This document shows positions 34,443 to 46,576 of a stretch of 64,000 nucleotides of DNA, piece after piece. The DNA is from Salticus scenicus (taxonomy: Eukaryota; Arthropoda; Arachnida; Araneae; Salticidae): contig OZ005652.1 in the NCBI GenBank assembly GCA_963930645.1, positions 270,376,689 to 270,440,688 of the forward strand, written 5' to 3'. How positions within the stretch are numbered: position 1 is the stretch's first letter; every line of letters begins with the position of its first letter. The position numbers and the translations under genes were made by a program. The notes beneath the pieces are model-generated. The model made no database searches. It saw only the letters and a program-made list of their open reading frames with translations, and was not told where the DNA came from.

Positions 34443-37018
34443 ATGCTCGCTTTTAGGTAGATTCCTTATAGGAGATCTACCTATTGCAATGGTTCTCATG
34501 ACACGACTTCTGGAAAATTTCTTCATATCGTCACCGATCATGACCCCTAGAACCCAAAACCACCCTCCGTTCAAAAGTTTATATATATAGGTATATATAT
34601 ATATATGTATGTATAACGCTTTTTCCCATGTTAAGTTGTGAACACGATAACTGGAGTAATTTTTATTTAAATTTAACCAGCTCGGGATATGTTGTCAGGA
34701 CAGTAAAAATCTCAGTCGAGTTCGTAGATGGGGTATCCAGCTCAAAGGGGGTGGGAATGGTGGGGGGTGGAAATTTTCATTTGCCCATAATTTCTTTAAT
34801 ATTAAAAATAGGAAAATACTTCGAATCAGGCGAATTACCGCCTTACCCTAAAAAACAACTTTTGTATTTAAACTTTTTCGATAACTTCAATTGCTTAAAT
34901 GTTACAAGTTAAAAAGTGATTTTTCTTGTGATGAAGCCGACATTTTCTATAGCTTTCATTGCAAAAATTTATAATCTGATGCTTATGTCACGTGCAAATG
35001 ATAATAAAAAAGATCACTGAAAATACAATGAAATTTTAATCACGTTTTTGAACAATATAATAATCTGATTAAAAAAAAAAAAAAAAATGTTTAATTTAAC
35101 AGAAAATATGACGTCACAATTACAACAATGTACTGAGAAAAATGAAATAAAATTTTATCCGTGATTTTAAACAAATAAAATAAAAGTTAATAAAAAAATA
35201 AGTAAAAAAAATCAATATATATTAAGGCTAAGCAGATTTAGATTTAGCTTTATGACATAGATGCTATAATGTAAAAGATAAATGTCATCGTTAAAAAAAA
35301 AAAAATCTTGTAAATCGATGTTAAACGAATTAAACTGGCATGGTAGAAAATGTAGTAAATTTGGGGAAATTTAGGTATCCCTTTAACAAAGGAACTAGGG
35401 ACGATTTTAATGAATTTTCCGTTGAAGTTTATTTTCATGAAAATTTAAATTTAAATTAAAGTATTTCATTACTCGAATTCCCTTATTTGATAAATAAAAT
35501 TATACCATTTAAAAATAAAATAAAATAAAGAACACTCTTTTATTGAAAAATGAACTAATAAAGGTTTTAGAAAACTATTACGTACTTTTAAATCTTTATT
35601 AAAAAAAATTAATTGTTGCCACTCGACATTATACAAATACATCCAAATCCTGTGCCACATACGATAGTTTTGTATAAGTATAGATTTTTTGTTTGCCCTT
35701 GGAACCTGCCCCTGATGGGAAAAGTGCCTGGAAATACTTGTATCTTGTATTGTCATTGATTATGAAGTCGTGTGCAAAATTTATGGTCCTTTGGACGACA
35801 AGAAGTTGCCGAAAACTGAATTGCAAAATTCCGTTACATACATTAATAGTTGCATCATATCAAGTTAATAAAAGTGTGTTAATTAAAAATTTTGTTAAAC
35901 GCTTTAATTAATCATTTAAAAATATAAAATTAAAATAATACGTCAATCTTAATACAAAAATCGTTTGTGGTGAATAGTTTAGAATGTTAGTTTAGGCAAG
36001 AATTTAAAATTTACGATTAAGAGTAATACGTTGCAGCTTCCTTTGACTTTTTATCTTGTCGAAACAAGATATTGGTCTGTGAAGAGATATGAGGTTTTCG
36101 CGTGGAAAGAAAATATAATGACGCCAAAGCTGCCTTTCTCCATCGCCAAGCTCGCCAAATTTTGTCGCCAAGTCAAAAGTTGTCCCGAAGTCAAGCAATT
36201 TCGTCGTCAACTATCAACTTTTGCCGCCAAATCACAAATTCCATTGCTAAGTCGCAAGTTTTGTCACCAAAATCTCGCCAAATCATACAATTTACTAAAT
36301 TCATAACAATTAACATTGAAATTCAGCGGTGTCAAATGGTCAAATGTTAACTAATGTTAGTGTTAATGTTCCAGCTTATGTGAACAAAAACAGTTTCACT
36401 TTACAATTTTTACTCATCTGACAATAAGAATCACAGAAACACAATACAAATCTTTCAATAATTCAATAAAAATTACAATGAAATAACTATCCAAAAACCG
36501 CTACCACTTATCTGTATTTGACTTGACCATAGCAACGCTAGGCTTACCGGAACTAAAAAGATCCCAAGTACATTTTCACGTTTCTATTATTTTTTCTTTT
36601 AAAAGAAAGGTATTGAACAACAGTTATATGGATTTTAAATAAAAATTATAATTTTGATTAAGCTTGGGTGGGGAGGGGGGTGTAGACCTATAGCCCCATC
36701 CGGGATTCACCATTGCTGGGATTGTATATCTTTAAGGCTTTTATTTGTTGAATGATTCTGAGCTTGAATTTTAAAAAATTGAAACATTTACAAACCAATA
36801 AATTAAGCCTAAAATTTTAAGTAGAATGAATAAAACGCTTTCGTAGTTGAAAATTAAATTTCTTGAAAACAGAATAGCGACGTAAATAATGCAATGTGTG
36901 GGAACAAAGCCATTGGCTAGGTATTAATGCATATGTAAAATTTCTTTACAATTGTAACATTAATGTAAAGGAATCTACCTTTGCCTTTAAGCTTGCCGAA
37001 AAGGGATTTTTTTTTTAT
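34443..37018. repeat. Right arm of 5.6-kb palindrome
   Basis: It mirrors the left arm in inverted order and is about 250 bp shorter because of small deletions and shorter A/T runs. Examples are the GTAAAATTTCTTTAC region near 36936, matching 31490-31510, and the GCCGCCTTACCCTAA-type block near 34838, matching 33855. Open frames here are mirror images of those in the left arm. No terminal target duplication is obvious outside 31432 and 37018. Confidence 0.9.
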
Positions 37019-37604
37019 AAACAAATCTTAAAGATTATAGTTTGTCTGGTTCATATAAAAAGAGCCACACCCCAACAAATTTAGCCTCAAATCATCATAT
37101 AAATATGCGGCTGGTGTAGATTGATGGTTAATAACATCTAGTTTGTAATGCAATTGCTAAAATTTGCCAAGGCTAAAATTTGTATAAATATTAAAACTTG
37201 TATCATCGGGATTTTTTTTTTTAACAGTAACACACATAATGGACTCCATATTTTAATTTCTGATGTCAATGCAGTTGAAAAAAAAAAAAAGGAATAGTTT
37301 TCATATTTTAACAGTGGGTTATAAAATTATTAATTTTTATTTTTATTATCATTATATACATTTTTTCGACTTTTCTAAAAAACTACTGGTCAAAATGGCC
37401 CGGGATATAAGACATTCAAAAAGAAAAAAAAAATTAAAAATTTACATTTTCCACTATCGATTTAGTTTAGAGTGTAATTAGGGGACCAACCACAAATTAA
37501 AAAGGAGAGGAAATACTTTGGATTACCCTTGTGTCATAAAAAGCTATAAATGACTTGTAACTTTAACGCATTGTTGTACATACTCTGTATAATATTTTTA
37601 TGGG

Positions 37605-37636
<32 letters not shown>

Positions 37637-38554
37637 TGTAGAAATTGCGCAATTTTTTAAGCAACAATATTTTTTTTTTCAAAAACATTATTAAATTTTT
37701 TTGAAAATTTCTTGCTTATAACTAAAATACATTTTTATAAAACTTTACAAACGTTACAGGAAAAGTTACAAAACATTAGATAAACATTATTTTGAAATAT
37801 AAAATTCACATGTACATTATTTGCTGAAATATGATAAATATTTTTTGAGATTGATAAATGGTGTTTCACTGCGCATGCGCGAAAAATAGGAAAGAAAAAC
37901 ATTATTAAATGAGTTGAAAGCTAGATATATTGGGCAACTTATGTCAAACCTTCATTTTAATAGAGTAAAAATCAACAAATTGTCAGCAAAAAAAAAAAAA
38001 AAAAAAAGCTGGATTTTAGGTATTTTCCAAACTTGAAATTTCATAAGGGTTTTTTTACATGCTGAATATTTAATTTGGGGAATGAATTATTTCAACCATG
38101 TAGTAAAAGTTACTTTTTAGTGAAACAACCCTCGTGAACTCACAAATATTAGTAAATAAAATATATATATATATGTTAGAATTGCAAAATTTTAAAGGAT
38201 TTTCAAGAATTTTTTTAAATAATCTGAAATTCTAGATTAAACCATAAAAAAAAAAAATAATAAATAAAAAAAAAAAATAGAAAAACATTTTTGTAAGAGT
38301 ACGTAATATAAACTGAAAGGAAATTATAAGCAAGATTAATGCCATTTAAAATAAACTATTATACCTTACCTAAAACTGAATATTTATCGACATACCAAAA
38401 ATCACAAAAATTAATTTTAATTGCGATTAAATTGATGCGTTTTTGATAAGTTTGAAATTGTATTTATGGGAAGAATTAAACAGCTTCTACAAACAGCTTT
38501 CTCGTATCTTAAGTAAAAAATATGCAGCTATATATTAAAAATTTATATACCTCA
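37019..38554. other. AT-rich non-coding stretch
   Basis: No gene is supported. It contains a T run followed by (GT)n at about 37602-37640, an A run at about 37987-38006 and several A tracts near 38245-38280. Confidence 0.6.
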
Positions 38555-39689
38555 TCATACATACCCATAAACTGTAATTTTACTGAGAAATTTCGAAATG
38601 CAATAAGAAAATTATGGTAATGTTCACTCTCACTCCAATTTTTTCATTATAATTTTTTACTCGAGATATCAGAATTCTTTTACATCTAGTATTAAAAGAT
38701 ATTATATGAAGAAATTTTACAACATCAATCTCTAATTTTCTCAAAGAACAGACATCAGCCGAAACGAGAATTTTATGGTGATATGACACGTAAAACTCCA
38801 GGTAATCATTTTAAACGCCAACAAATAAAATTCTATGACCAGAAAAGTAACATTGAAAAGGATAATATCCACGAAACAGATATTTTTAAAAATAAATTCA
38901 ATACATTTTACAATAGCTAAGTACTTATGCTTATACTTTTAGACTTAAATGTAAATTATTTGTCTAATTTCCCTTTAATATTTAAAAAAATTATTTAACT
39001 TATCATTTCATATCTTTACTTTCTTTAAAATTGAATACATTTTATAATATATAAACTCTTATATACAGTTTTATCTTTAGACTTATTTCATTATCTTTAA
39101 TCAGCTTTATAGGGCATGTTTCTTAAATTTTTAACTTCTTTAATTATCAAATTTTCCTTTAATATTTTCTAAACTTATCTGCCTTATTTGAGATATAAGG
39201 CAAAAAATGATAAAGAAAGAAAATAAAAACGATTCGAATAATATATAATGCATATTATACAATGATAAATAATTATTAATATGTATTAATACATAATATG
39301 TAATAATATACAGTAATACATAGCTTAAGATCATTTTTCAAAATATTATGAGTCAATGTAACATAGTAATTCATGAATAATATTTTAGGGGAGAAAAGAA
39401 AATGTAGATATAAATTTTCGAGTGGATGTTATTATTATTATTATTATTATTAAATTTTGAACGTACATTTTTTATTATTATTTACAAGTAGTTTTGAAAA
39501 CCTTTAAACGTTGACCTGTCAAGACGGGACATTAAACGAAAGTAAACAAATACATTTGAAAACTAGTTGGCGTAGGTGAACTCTGCTCCGTTCCCCATCA
39601 TATTTATGTTCTCATAAATATAATCATGTTAAAAGAAATGAATTTGACAAAAGCTTGATACAGTGACAGAATGAAATCCTATTAGAATA

Positions 39690-40440
39690 TTTGTATTCTA
39701 TCATGTTCAAACAAATATCATAAATGTAATTTTGAAGTTGTCTAATGTATTTGTGATCCTCAAAATGGAAGTTTATGCTCAATTTTGCCTTATTCTGACA
39801 TGTTAAGTAAATCGTAAATTCCAAATAACTTACGAATTTTTTAAATTGGAAAAATCATAGTCTATGATATTCATGCCAGTATCCAAAATAATATTTAAAA
39901 AGTGGTTTGACATTTTTACGATGAAAATATCCCTCAAGATTGACGTTTATGTGAAATTTTTCTCTATTCTGCCATGTTAAGAAATTCGTAATTTTTCAAT
40001 AACTTACGAAATTTTTATATTGGAAAATTCATAGTCATTAATATTCATGCCAGTGTTCCAAATAATATTTCAAAAGTAGTCTGACATCTTTACGATGAAA
40101 ATATCTCTCAAAATTGACGTTTATGTGAAATTTTGCCCTATACTGCCATGTTAAGAAATTCGTAACTTTCCAATAACTTGCGAAATTTTCAAAGTAGCAT
40201 ATTTATAGTTACTGATGTTCATTCCGGCATCAAAACTGATATTTTAAAACTGGTCTGACATTTTTACAGTAAAACGTTTCCATTTAATACACGTTTAAGT
40301 GAAATTTTGTCCTATTCTCCCATGTTAAGGAAATCGTAAATTTCTCATAACTTGCGAAGTTTTTCAATTCGAATGTTGCAAATGAATAGGGTTCTTGCCA
40401 GTATCGAAAGTAATATTTTAAAACTGATCTGACCTCTGTG
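39690..40440 (+). repeat. 174-bp tandem repeat, about four units
   Basis: The AACTTACGAA/AACTTGCGAA motif stands at 39827, 40001, 40175 and 40349, exactly 174 bp apart each time. Shared blocks include CATGTTAAGAAATTCGTAA and TCTGACATTTTTACGATGAA. Units differ by roughly 10-20%. Confidence 0.85.
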
Positions 40441-40467
40441 AGGTCATTTGTTCGTGAGATATCGTGT

Positions 40468-40580
40468 TAACAGACTAACAAACTAACGGACTAACACACT
40501 AACGGACTGACACACTAACGGACTAACACACTAACGGACTGACACACTAACGGACTAACACACTAACAGACACCCTACAG
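40468..40580 (+). repeat. 10/20-bp minisatellite
   Basis: Alternating ACACACTAACGGACT and AACACACTAACGG-type units repeat about ten times and then merge into CAGACAGACACC. It is too regular and short-period for a CRISPR array and has no unique spacers. Confidence 0.85.
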
Positions 40581-41197
40581 ACAGACACCATAAAAATTTT
40601 GTCATTTTCGGATTCCTCACACCTGAAAACGTATAAAAAAGTCAAAAAAAAGTGTCCGAAATTTTTCACGATTACCTAAGTTCCCCATACCTATACTATG
40701 ATGGGGAACTAAAAAATAGTTCGTGCACGAAAATTTCATTTAAATGATATGACATTCGTTATATATAGAAATATTAAAATGATAGAAACTTCTTCAATTT
40801 AAAAAAAAAAAAAAAAAAAAAAGCAAAAACTTTTTTAAATACTGAAAAATGAAGGCAATTATGACACATTTGACAAGTGTCTTCATATTAAAAATTACTC
40901 TGGATATATTTTTATTTTTTCAAATATTAAATGTTATTCGATAAAACATCTTTAAGTTTGAAATAAATATATCCATCTACCGTCATTAAAAATTATAAAA
41001 ATAAATAAATGTGCAAGTCAATAAAAATAAATTAATAGCATAATTTTATATAAAGATTTTGATCCTTGATCAATTTCCTTATAATTGCAATAACCATCGA
41101 GACAAATAACAGTTTCATTCAAAAGTTCAAATTTCAAATACAAATCAGGACTTCATGTATATGAATGGAATTACAGATTACGAATTCATAAAAGATA

Positions 41198-41720
41198 TAC
41201 TGCAAATAGAAGTGTCTTAATTTCAGACAGAAATATGTGTGAATTACCAATTTAGATACATGAATGTATGAAACACATAAAGATACAAATTTTCAGACAC
41301 CACACAAGTCTGAATTTAAGACCCATAAATGTCTTTATAAAAATTGACTTAGTTAAGTGTCTAAATAATGCTGATCTATCTGAATTTCAGACAGACTTCA
41401 GTTTTCACACTTAGAAATTAAGACATTTTACAATTCAGGCGCCTGGAAATTCAGACATTTTATAGTTCATACACCTGGAAATTCAGACACTTGTGTTAAC
41501 TTAGCAATTTTTTTACATGATATCTATTTTAAGTAATAGGCATACGGGGTATAAGTTTCTTTTCGCATCCGTTTCAATTAACAATATTTTATATAATAAG
41601 TGCTTAAGCTATTTAGACCAATTAGCTTCGTGAAATTAAATTTTCAAAGAAAAATAATTCGAATATGTAAACGAGCAATCTTGAATGATTTGTATTCGGC
41701 TTCTGCTTATTTTTTTAATA

Positions 41721-41761
<41 letters not shown>

Positions 41762-42541
41762 CATGCATTCCTACATATTAGTGTAAAACAACCAATTTTC
41801 CGGTTTCAATGTAAATAGTGTGTTTCCCGTTAAATATAAGTTTAAAAAAGAGAGAGGGAGAGAGAGAAAAGAAGAAAAAATAAATCGCTTTCAAAATGTC
41901 ATAGCGTACAATTTTTGCCCCTTTATCAGACATATTTCAAAAATAAAAAATACTAAAAATAAACACATAAAATTTAAAATGGAAATGTGTATAAGGTACT
42001 TTGTCGATAACTTTAAATAAATAAAAAAAAATTAAAAGATAAATTTACAGTTTGTTTTATTAATACTACAAATCTATACTACTAACCAAAGAAGGTTTGC
42101 AGTCGAAGATTGTAGTTCAGTCGGTGGGTCGCTGTTTTGTGAATGCATAGTTCCTCAGTTCGAGTTCAGCTTGTCGGTGAAGTTCGGTATGTGTGGAAAT
42201 TTTCGCTTAAGCATATTCTGTATGCTATAGGAAATACTATATCCATTTTTTAACCGATAACTAAACCACACGCAATATTATTTATTTATTTTTATAATTT
42301 ACTTATGACAAATGAGGTTAAAAATGATTGCTTTAAGTCACTTCAAGTGTCTTAAATCTAGTTAAATTCATGTCTTAACGTGTCTTAAAATTTAAGACTA
42401 ATTACTTGTCTTATAATCTCAACATGTCTTAAGACATCTTACACGTCTTAGAATTTAAAACACGATTTCGCGTCTGAAAATACGGGCAATCCTTTAAGAC
42501 ACTTATGTGTCTGAATTTAAGACATCTGAATTTGAAGTGTA
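41198..42541 (+). mobile_element. TIR element with tRNA-like core, copy 1
   Basis: Both ends are built from repeated, often palindromic motifs such as GTCTTAAATTCAGACA and TGTCTGAATTTAAGACA (41205-41480 and 42330-42541). The interior has an A run (41726-41758) and a tRNA-like segment at 42108-42176. The element at 52763-54085 has the same ends and the same order inverted, including the TATGCTATAGGAAATACTA block after the tRNA-like part. It contains no transposase. Confidence 0.65.
42108..42176 (+). repeat. tRNA-like segment in TIR element copy 1
   Basis: Box-A-like GTAGTTCAGTCGGTGGG is followed by box-B-like CAGTTCGAGTTC at tRNA spacing. It aligns with the tRNA-like segment of copy 2 (53066-53145), which is better preserved. 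The cloverleaf is degraded here. Confidence 0.5.
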
Positions 42542-43925
42542 GTTTTAAAATTTTAAGTTACTTAAAAGAAATTAACAATTAAGATTAGTTGATAAATTAT
42601 TATCATAATCTACTAAAACTTGGGAATTAAAGAAAAAATAATTTTAAAGTATATATAATTACTTTTTAGCCCTAAATTATCAATGAATTAAAATATATTA
42701 TCCAAGTAAGTCAAATCATTTTGTGAGGTTGAGACTGTAGAAGGTTACCACAGTTTGTTTAAAATTAAGTTGGATCCAGCAAAGTATTAAGTTGGAATGG
42801 TTAAATCGCTTCGGCGCCAGTGACTCGGCGAAATTTTAGGTCGGTTTAGTTTTGTGTCGACATGGTGCTGCAACGAAGGAATTAAGTTGCGAGAGGTAGA
42901 TGAATTGGAAGCGATTTTGAAATTTTGATTGAAAGGAAGGGAAAGAAAGTTGGTAGAATGTAGTACAAGATGGATATGGTTTTCGTAAAAGGTGTGGTGT
43001 AATGGAGTCTTGTCCGACATCTGTCGACAACAATATCTAAAGCTTAGTGATATTTCAGTAGTTGAAAATAAGTGGTGCTTAAGTTAAGCAGTTAGATGAG
43101 TGTTGTTATGCTTCAGTACGAGTATTTGTGAATGGAAAACTGATTCGGCCGGGGAACCACGAATGTGTTGGAAAGTTACGGTATCTACGTAAAGGAATGC
43201 ATCTGTCTAACTTCTACTATTCTGGGGTGAGATATTTTCAAATTATCTAAATTAGTCATTGTACATTTATTTGATAAAGTATTTAAATACACTGACTGAA
43301 CTACCAAAATTCCAGATCATCCTCCCATTAATCTGGTTGAATAAACTCATGGTTTTATTTTTATATATCTGAGTCTCTGTGCTAATTTCATATTTAATAC
43401 TTTAGTAGTTAAATTAACCAAGTTAATCGCTATGTTAAGATGGGTCTGCGTCAACGCAAATCTCACAAGTTTGCGTTAATTGTTGGAATTTTCTTCAAAT
43501 AATAAGAAAGCAACGTGACAAACCGGTATATCAGAAATATCAAATTATCAATTTCGTTCTCAGATATTTTAAACATTTTCGGTGGGGTAAAATCGCAATT
43601 TTTGTTCATGAAAGTAATAGAAAGAATACAATATATAAATAAAAACAAAGAATTAGAGTCAGTTTCAGTTGGACGAAGAAATATACTTTCATTAATAAAA
43701 AAAAAAAAAATAGAGAAATAAGTTTATAATTAAGATAAATATATTTATAAATTTAAACTTATATTAAATTAATATCACACAAATTTTAATTAAAACACTT
43801 ACAAAGACATTCAATTAAAAAACTATTTATAAATAAATTTTTATGTGTAAATCCATGCATTAATTAATATAAATATACGTAATGAATTACGTACGTAATA
43901 TAATTAACATAATTATGTAATTTAA
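42542..43925. other. Non-coding stretch
   Basis: At 42780-43250 the composition is less AT-rich and open frames exist on the minus strand (42787-43033), but no domain is recognised. An AATAAA occurs near 43343. It could be an old untranslated transcript or repeat. An A run lies at about 43699-43710. Confidence 0.4.
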
Positions 43926-44600
43926 AAACTGTTTCTAATTAAAATTACCGAAATAAATTTATAAAAGTATAAATTCTGAAAAGAAAATAATCAAATGCTA
44001 AACTATTTCCCTTTCATTTAGCATGCATTTAATATTTTCGGTAGATTTAAATCGCGTCATTAAAAATTCATTAGTTGGTTCAATTTAAGTAGCAATGCAA
44101 CCAAAAAAGTAAATCTGTCTTACGTGCATGTCGGTATCATTAAATTATATTTCTCAGTAAATACACATTGTAAAGTTATATATATATTCTTTTGCGCGAT
44201 AAATCTTAACTTAATAAAAATAACAATTATTACTTTTTTTTTTTTTTTTTAATTCGCATCATTAAAATGTAGCTTGATCTCATTATATAGCGAAGGAAAA
44301 TATCTATACACATTTTAAAGATTTAATAGCATAATTACCGTTTAAAGGAATTTTCAAATTCATAAAAATAATGGCATTGCCATTATTAAAAATATTATGA
44401 CGAAGAAAACGATTAGAAATAATTCCTAAAAAATCTTCGAATTTCATTAAACTAAGAATATTTTACGGCATTATTTCTTCAAAAATTACATAATTTTAAA
44501 ACAGAGGGGTAATTTTAAATAAGGACGCAAAAGGTCTCGAAATGAATAAGAAAAATTATTCTATATCTATTAAGAGGCTTTGAAATATAGATTTTAAATT

Positions 44601-46246
44601 TTTTATGGGGTTGATTTAAAAAACTTTAAAATTTTAATTAAATTATTTTACTATAACTATTAATATTCTTGCATATAATGTGTAATTATCTTTATAAATT
44701 AAATTTGAAACTCATAAAAAAATAACGTTAATGTCTTATCAAAACTTTTATAAGTCATATCATAAATATTTAATCAGATCTATATTTTTATAAAGTGAAA
44801 TTAAAGTTAATTTGTTAAGGTATTTATATATACTATAAAGTAAATTATTTAAATTAAATTTAGTTTGATATGACTTACGTTTTTTTTTTTACCGCACTCG
44901 TGGCCGCATTTTTGTTTATCATCTTGCTCTAGTTTATTCCACAGATGTGATAAGCTGAAATAGTAAACATGTGAGTAATGGAGGTGAATCACAGTTATTG
45001 CTCTTACTGTTCACTCTCATCAAAAACGATGTCCATGGTTGTACGATAATAAGCCAGTGATATTGAAGACTAGTTTACCAATTGCCAAGTGGCAACAGCA
45101 AGATGCAAATATTTGTTTGTATAAAAGGTGTTTGCATCTGTATTTCGTTCTCTTTTTTTTTTTTTTTTTCAACGTTATAAGATGTAGTTTTGACTTTCAG
45201 TTACCAGCAGGGTATGCTGGTTTATTTAATTTTTTCTTTTTCATCTGTAAATATTCATGCTCAAATAAATTATGTTTGTTAATATATAGAAGTTTTCTTC
45301 ATTGAGTCTTCCACATCAAACGTATAACTGCCATGTAATTTTTCCTCTTAAATTTTTATTAAAGTTACTCTGCTAGTTTAGTATATATTTAAACTTTAAT
45401 ACAACAAAAACGACTATTGCGATGAAATAAGTTAAAACTATTTCATAAAAAAATCTTTCTTCAGTTTCATTACGATACGCATACTTCGCAGCATTATTTA
45501 TTTCAAAATTATATAAATATAAAACAGAAAGAGATAATTTTAATTTAAGACGAGAAAAATCTAAAAATAAATAGGAAAAAAAATCATGCATCTGCAATGT
45601 AACGAAAAGCTTTTAAAGAAGCTTTTTAGTTTTATTAAGTTAAATGTTTAAAAATTTAAAAATATTAATATACAATAGCTGCTATATACGTACACGTAAT
45701 GCATAAACTTGTAATTTACTGTTTCTAAAATATGTTTTATGTAAGCAATTTCTTTTTAATCAACTAGAGATCTCTGCCCCCTGCGCTCCGCTCACAAACT
45801 TCCGACTCGCTTCACTTATTAACCCCTGTGGTTCTACCCGCCTATTCTCTGCTTTGACTTTCACTGAAAAAAGACAACAGCAGAAAAATGCTATATAAAT
45901 TCCCATATTCGATGAAAATTTAAAATACATAATATTTAATACCACATTTTATTCATTTATTTAATACTTTAAGGAAATATTAATCTAAAAACTAGTATTT
46001 TTTTTTTTTTTTAGAATAGAAAGAAATTTGTAACATCTAGAAAATTTTGCATTACAGCTTTAGTATATGACGCCATTTATTTATTTTTTTTTTTTCACTA
46101 TTTAACGAAGCAATTTGTTTTTGGTATAATTGCTAAAAAAAAAAAAAAAAACTAATATTCATTCTAGCATACATTTAATATCTGTCGCCTTGGCAATTTT
46201 TGGGTTTGGCGATCAAAGAAATTCGAAAATATAACTACCAGATATA
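44601..46246. other. Non-coding; third fragment of the segmental duplication
   Basis: At about 45390-45665 the sequence again matches the ends of copies 1 (16970-17160) and 2 (44390-44600): ACGATGAAA-type start, TTTCATTACGATACGCATACTT, TATTTCAAAATTATATAAAT, then AACGAAAAGCTTTTAAA. A GC-richer TCTGCCCCCTGCGCTCCG stretch at about 45773 resembles 63913. There is no gene. Confidence 0.5.
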
Positions 46247-46575
46247 CAGGGTGATCAGTTAAAAAGAGTACACGTGGGTTTTTCTTATAACCTTTAAATC
46301 TGACGTATGTGGCAACTATTCCAACATTGAAGTATGACTGTTTGAACCCTGTTTAAGTTTGTGAGACAATTTCTAACACTGCTGGACTGTTTCAACTTTA
46401 TTTGTGAGGTAAAACAGAAATGTAGACGCACATTTTTTTTTAATACTGTAATAATCTGATTTTTGAAAAGCATAATTTAATTCGATTTTTATACATTATC
46501 ATTCCTCACGGAAAATGTTGAAAATGTTCGCCATCATTTTGAATCAAACATGAATACGTCGAACTAGGTTTCATT
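46247..46575 (-). mobile_element. 3' end of a mariner-type transposon
   Basis: On the minus strand, the last codons of a transposase read CLIQNDGEHFQHF followed by TGA, matching the common C-terminus of a Tc1/mariner lineage whose proteins end in a (D/N)GGHFEHL-like motif. About 270 bp of untranslated sequence follows, then a terminal repeat in CACCCTG next to TA (46245-46246). The 5' part is missing: upstream sequence changes abruptly into the Copia polyprotein near 46576. Confidence 0.6.
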
Positions 46576-46576
46576 T

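Larger units (their letters stand above)
39590..40709. repeat. Hairpin-ended repeat with tandem core
   Basis: GTTCCCCATCATA at the left end (39590) is inverted as TATGATGGGGAAC at the right end (40697-40709). The right end itself folds back: GTTCCCCAT at 40680 pairs with ATGGGGAAC. Inside are a 174-bp tandem array, a 10/20-bp array and an ATACGTTTTCAGG-type stretch (reverse complement, near 40625). Read from the right end, the order hairpin, TTTTTC-rich stretch, ACGTTTT, GTCTGT microsatellite is that of copies A to C, so I place it in the same architectural class. No ORF is present. Confidence 0.65.
38555..44600 (+). repeat. Segmental duplication, copy 2
   Basis: Blocks here match copy 1 (13812-17160) in the same order. 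This copy is longer because two repeats have inserted: the hairpin-ended repeat at 39590-40709 and the TIR element at 41198-42541. The best conserved block is about 44020-44180. The (TTA)n of copy 1 at 16800-16832 is replaced by a T run at 44235-44250. No gene is recognised. Confidence 0.65.

Noticed and set aside
32118..36350. Several overlapping open frames of 70-100 codons in both palindrome arms
   Set aside because: They lie in a degenerate GGCGA/GGCAAAA repeat cluster, occur in two or three overlapping frames and change frame between arms.
40468..40580. Regular repeats resembling a CRISPR array
   Set aside because: The period is 10/20 bp with no unique spacers, and the DNA is eukaryotic; it is a minisatellite.
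42787..43033. Overlapping minus-strand open frames of 65-77 codons
   Set aside because: Both are compositionally ordinary, lack recognisable motifs and have no supporting context.
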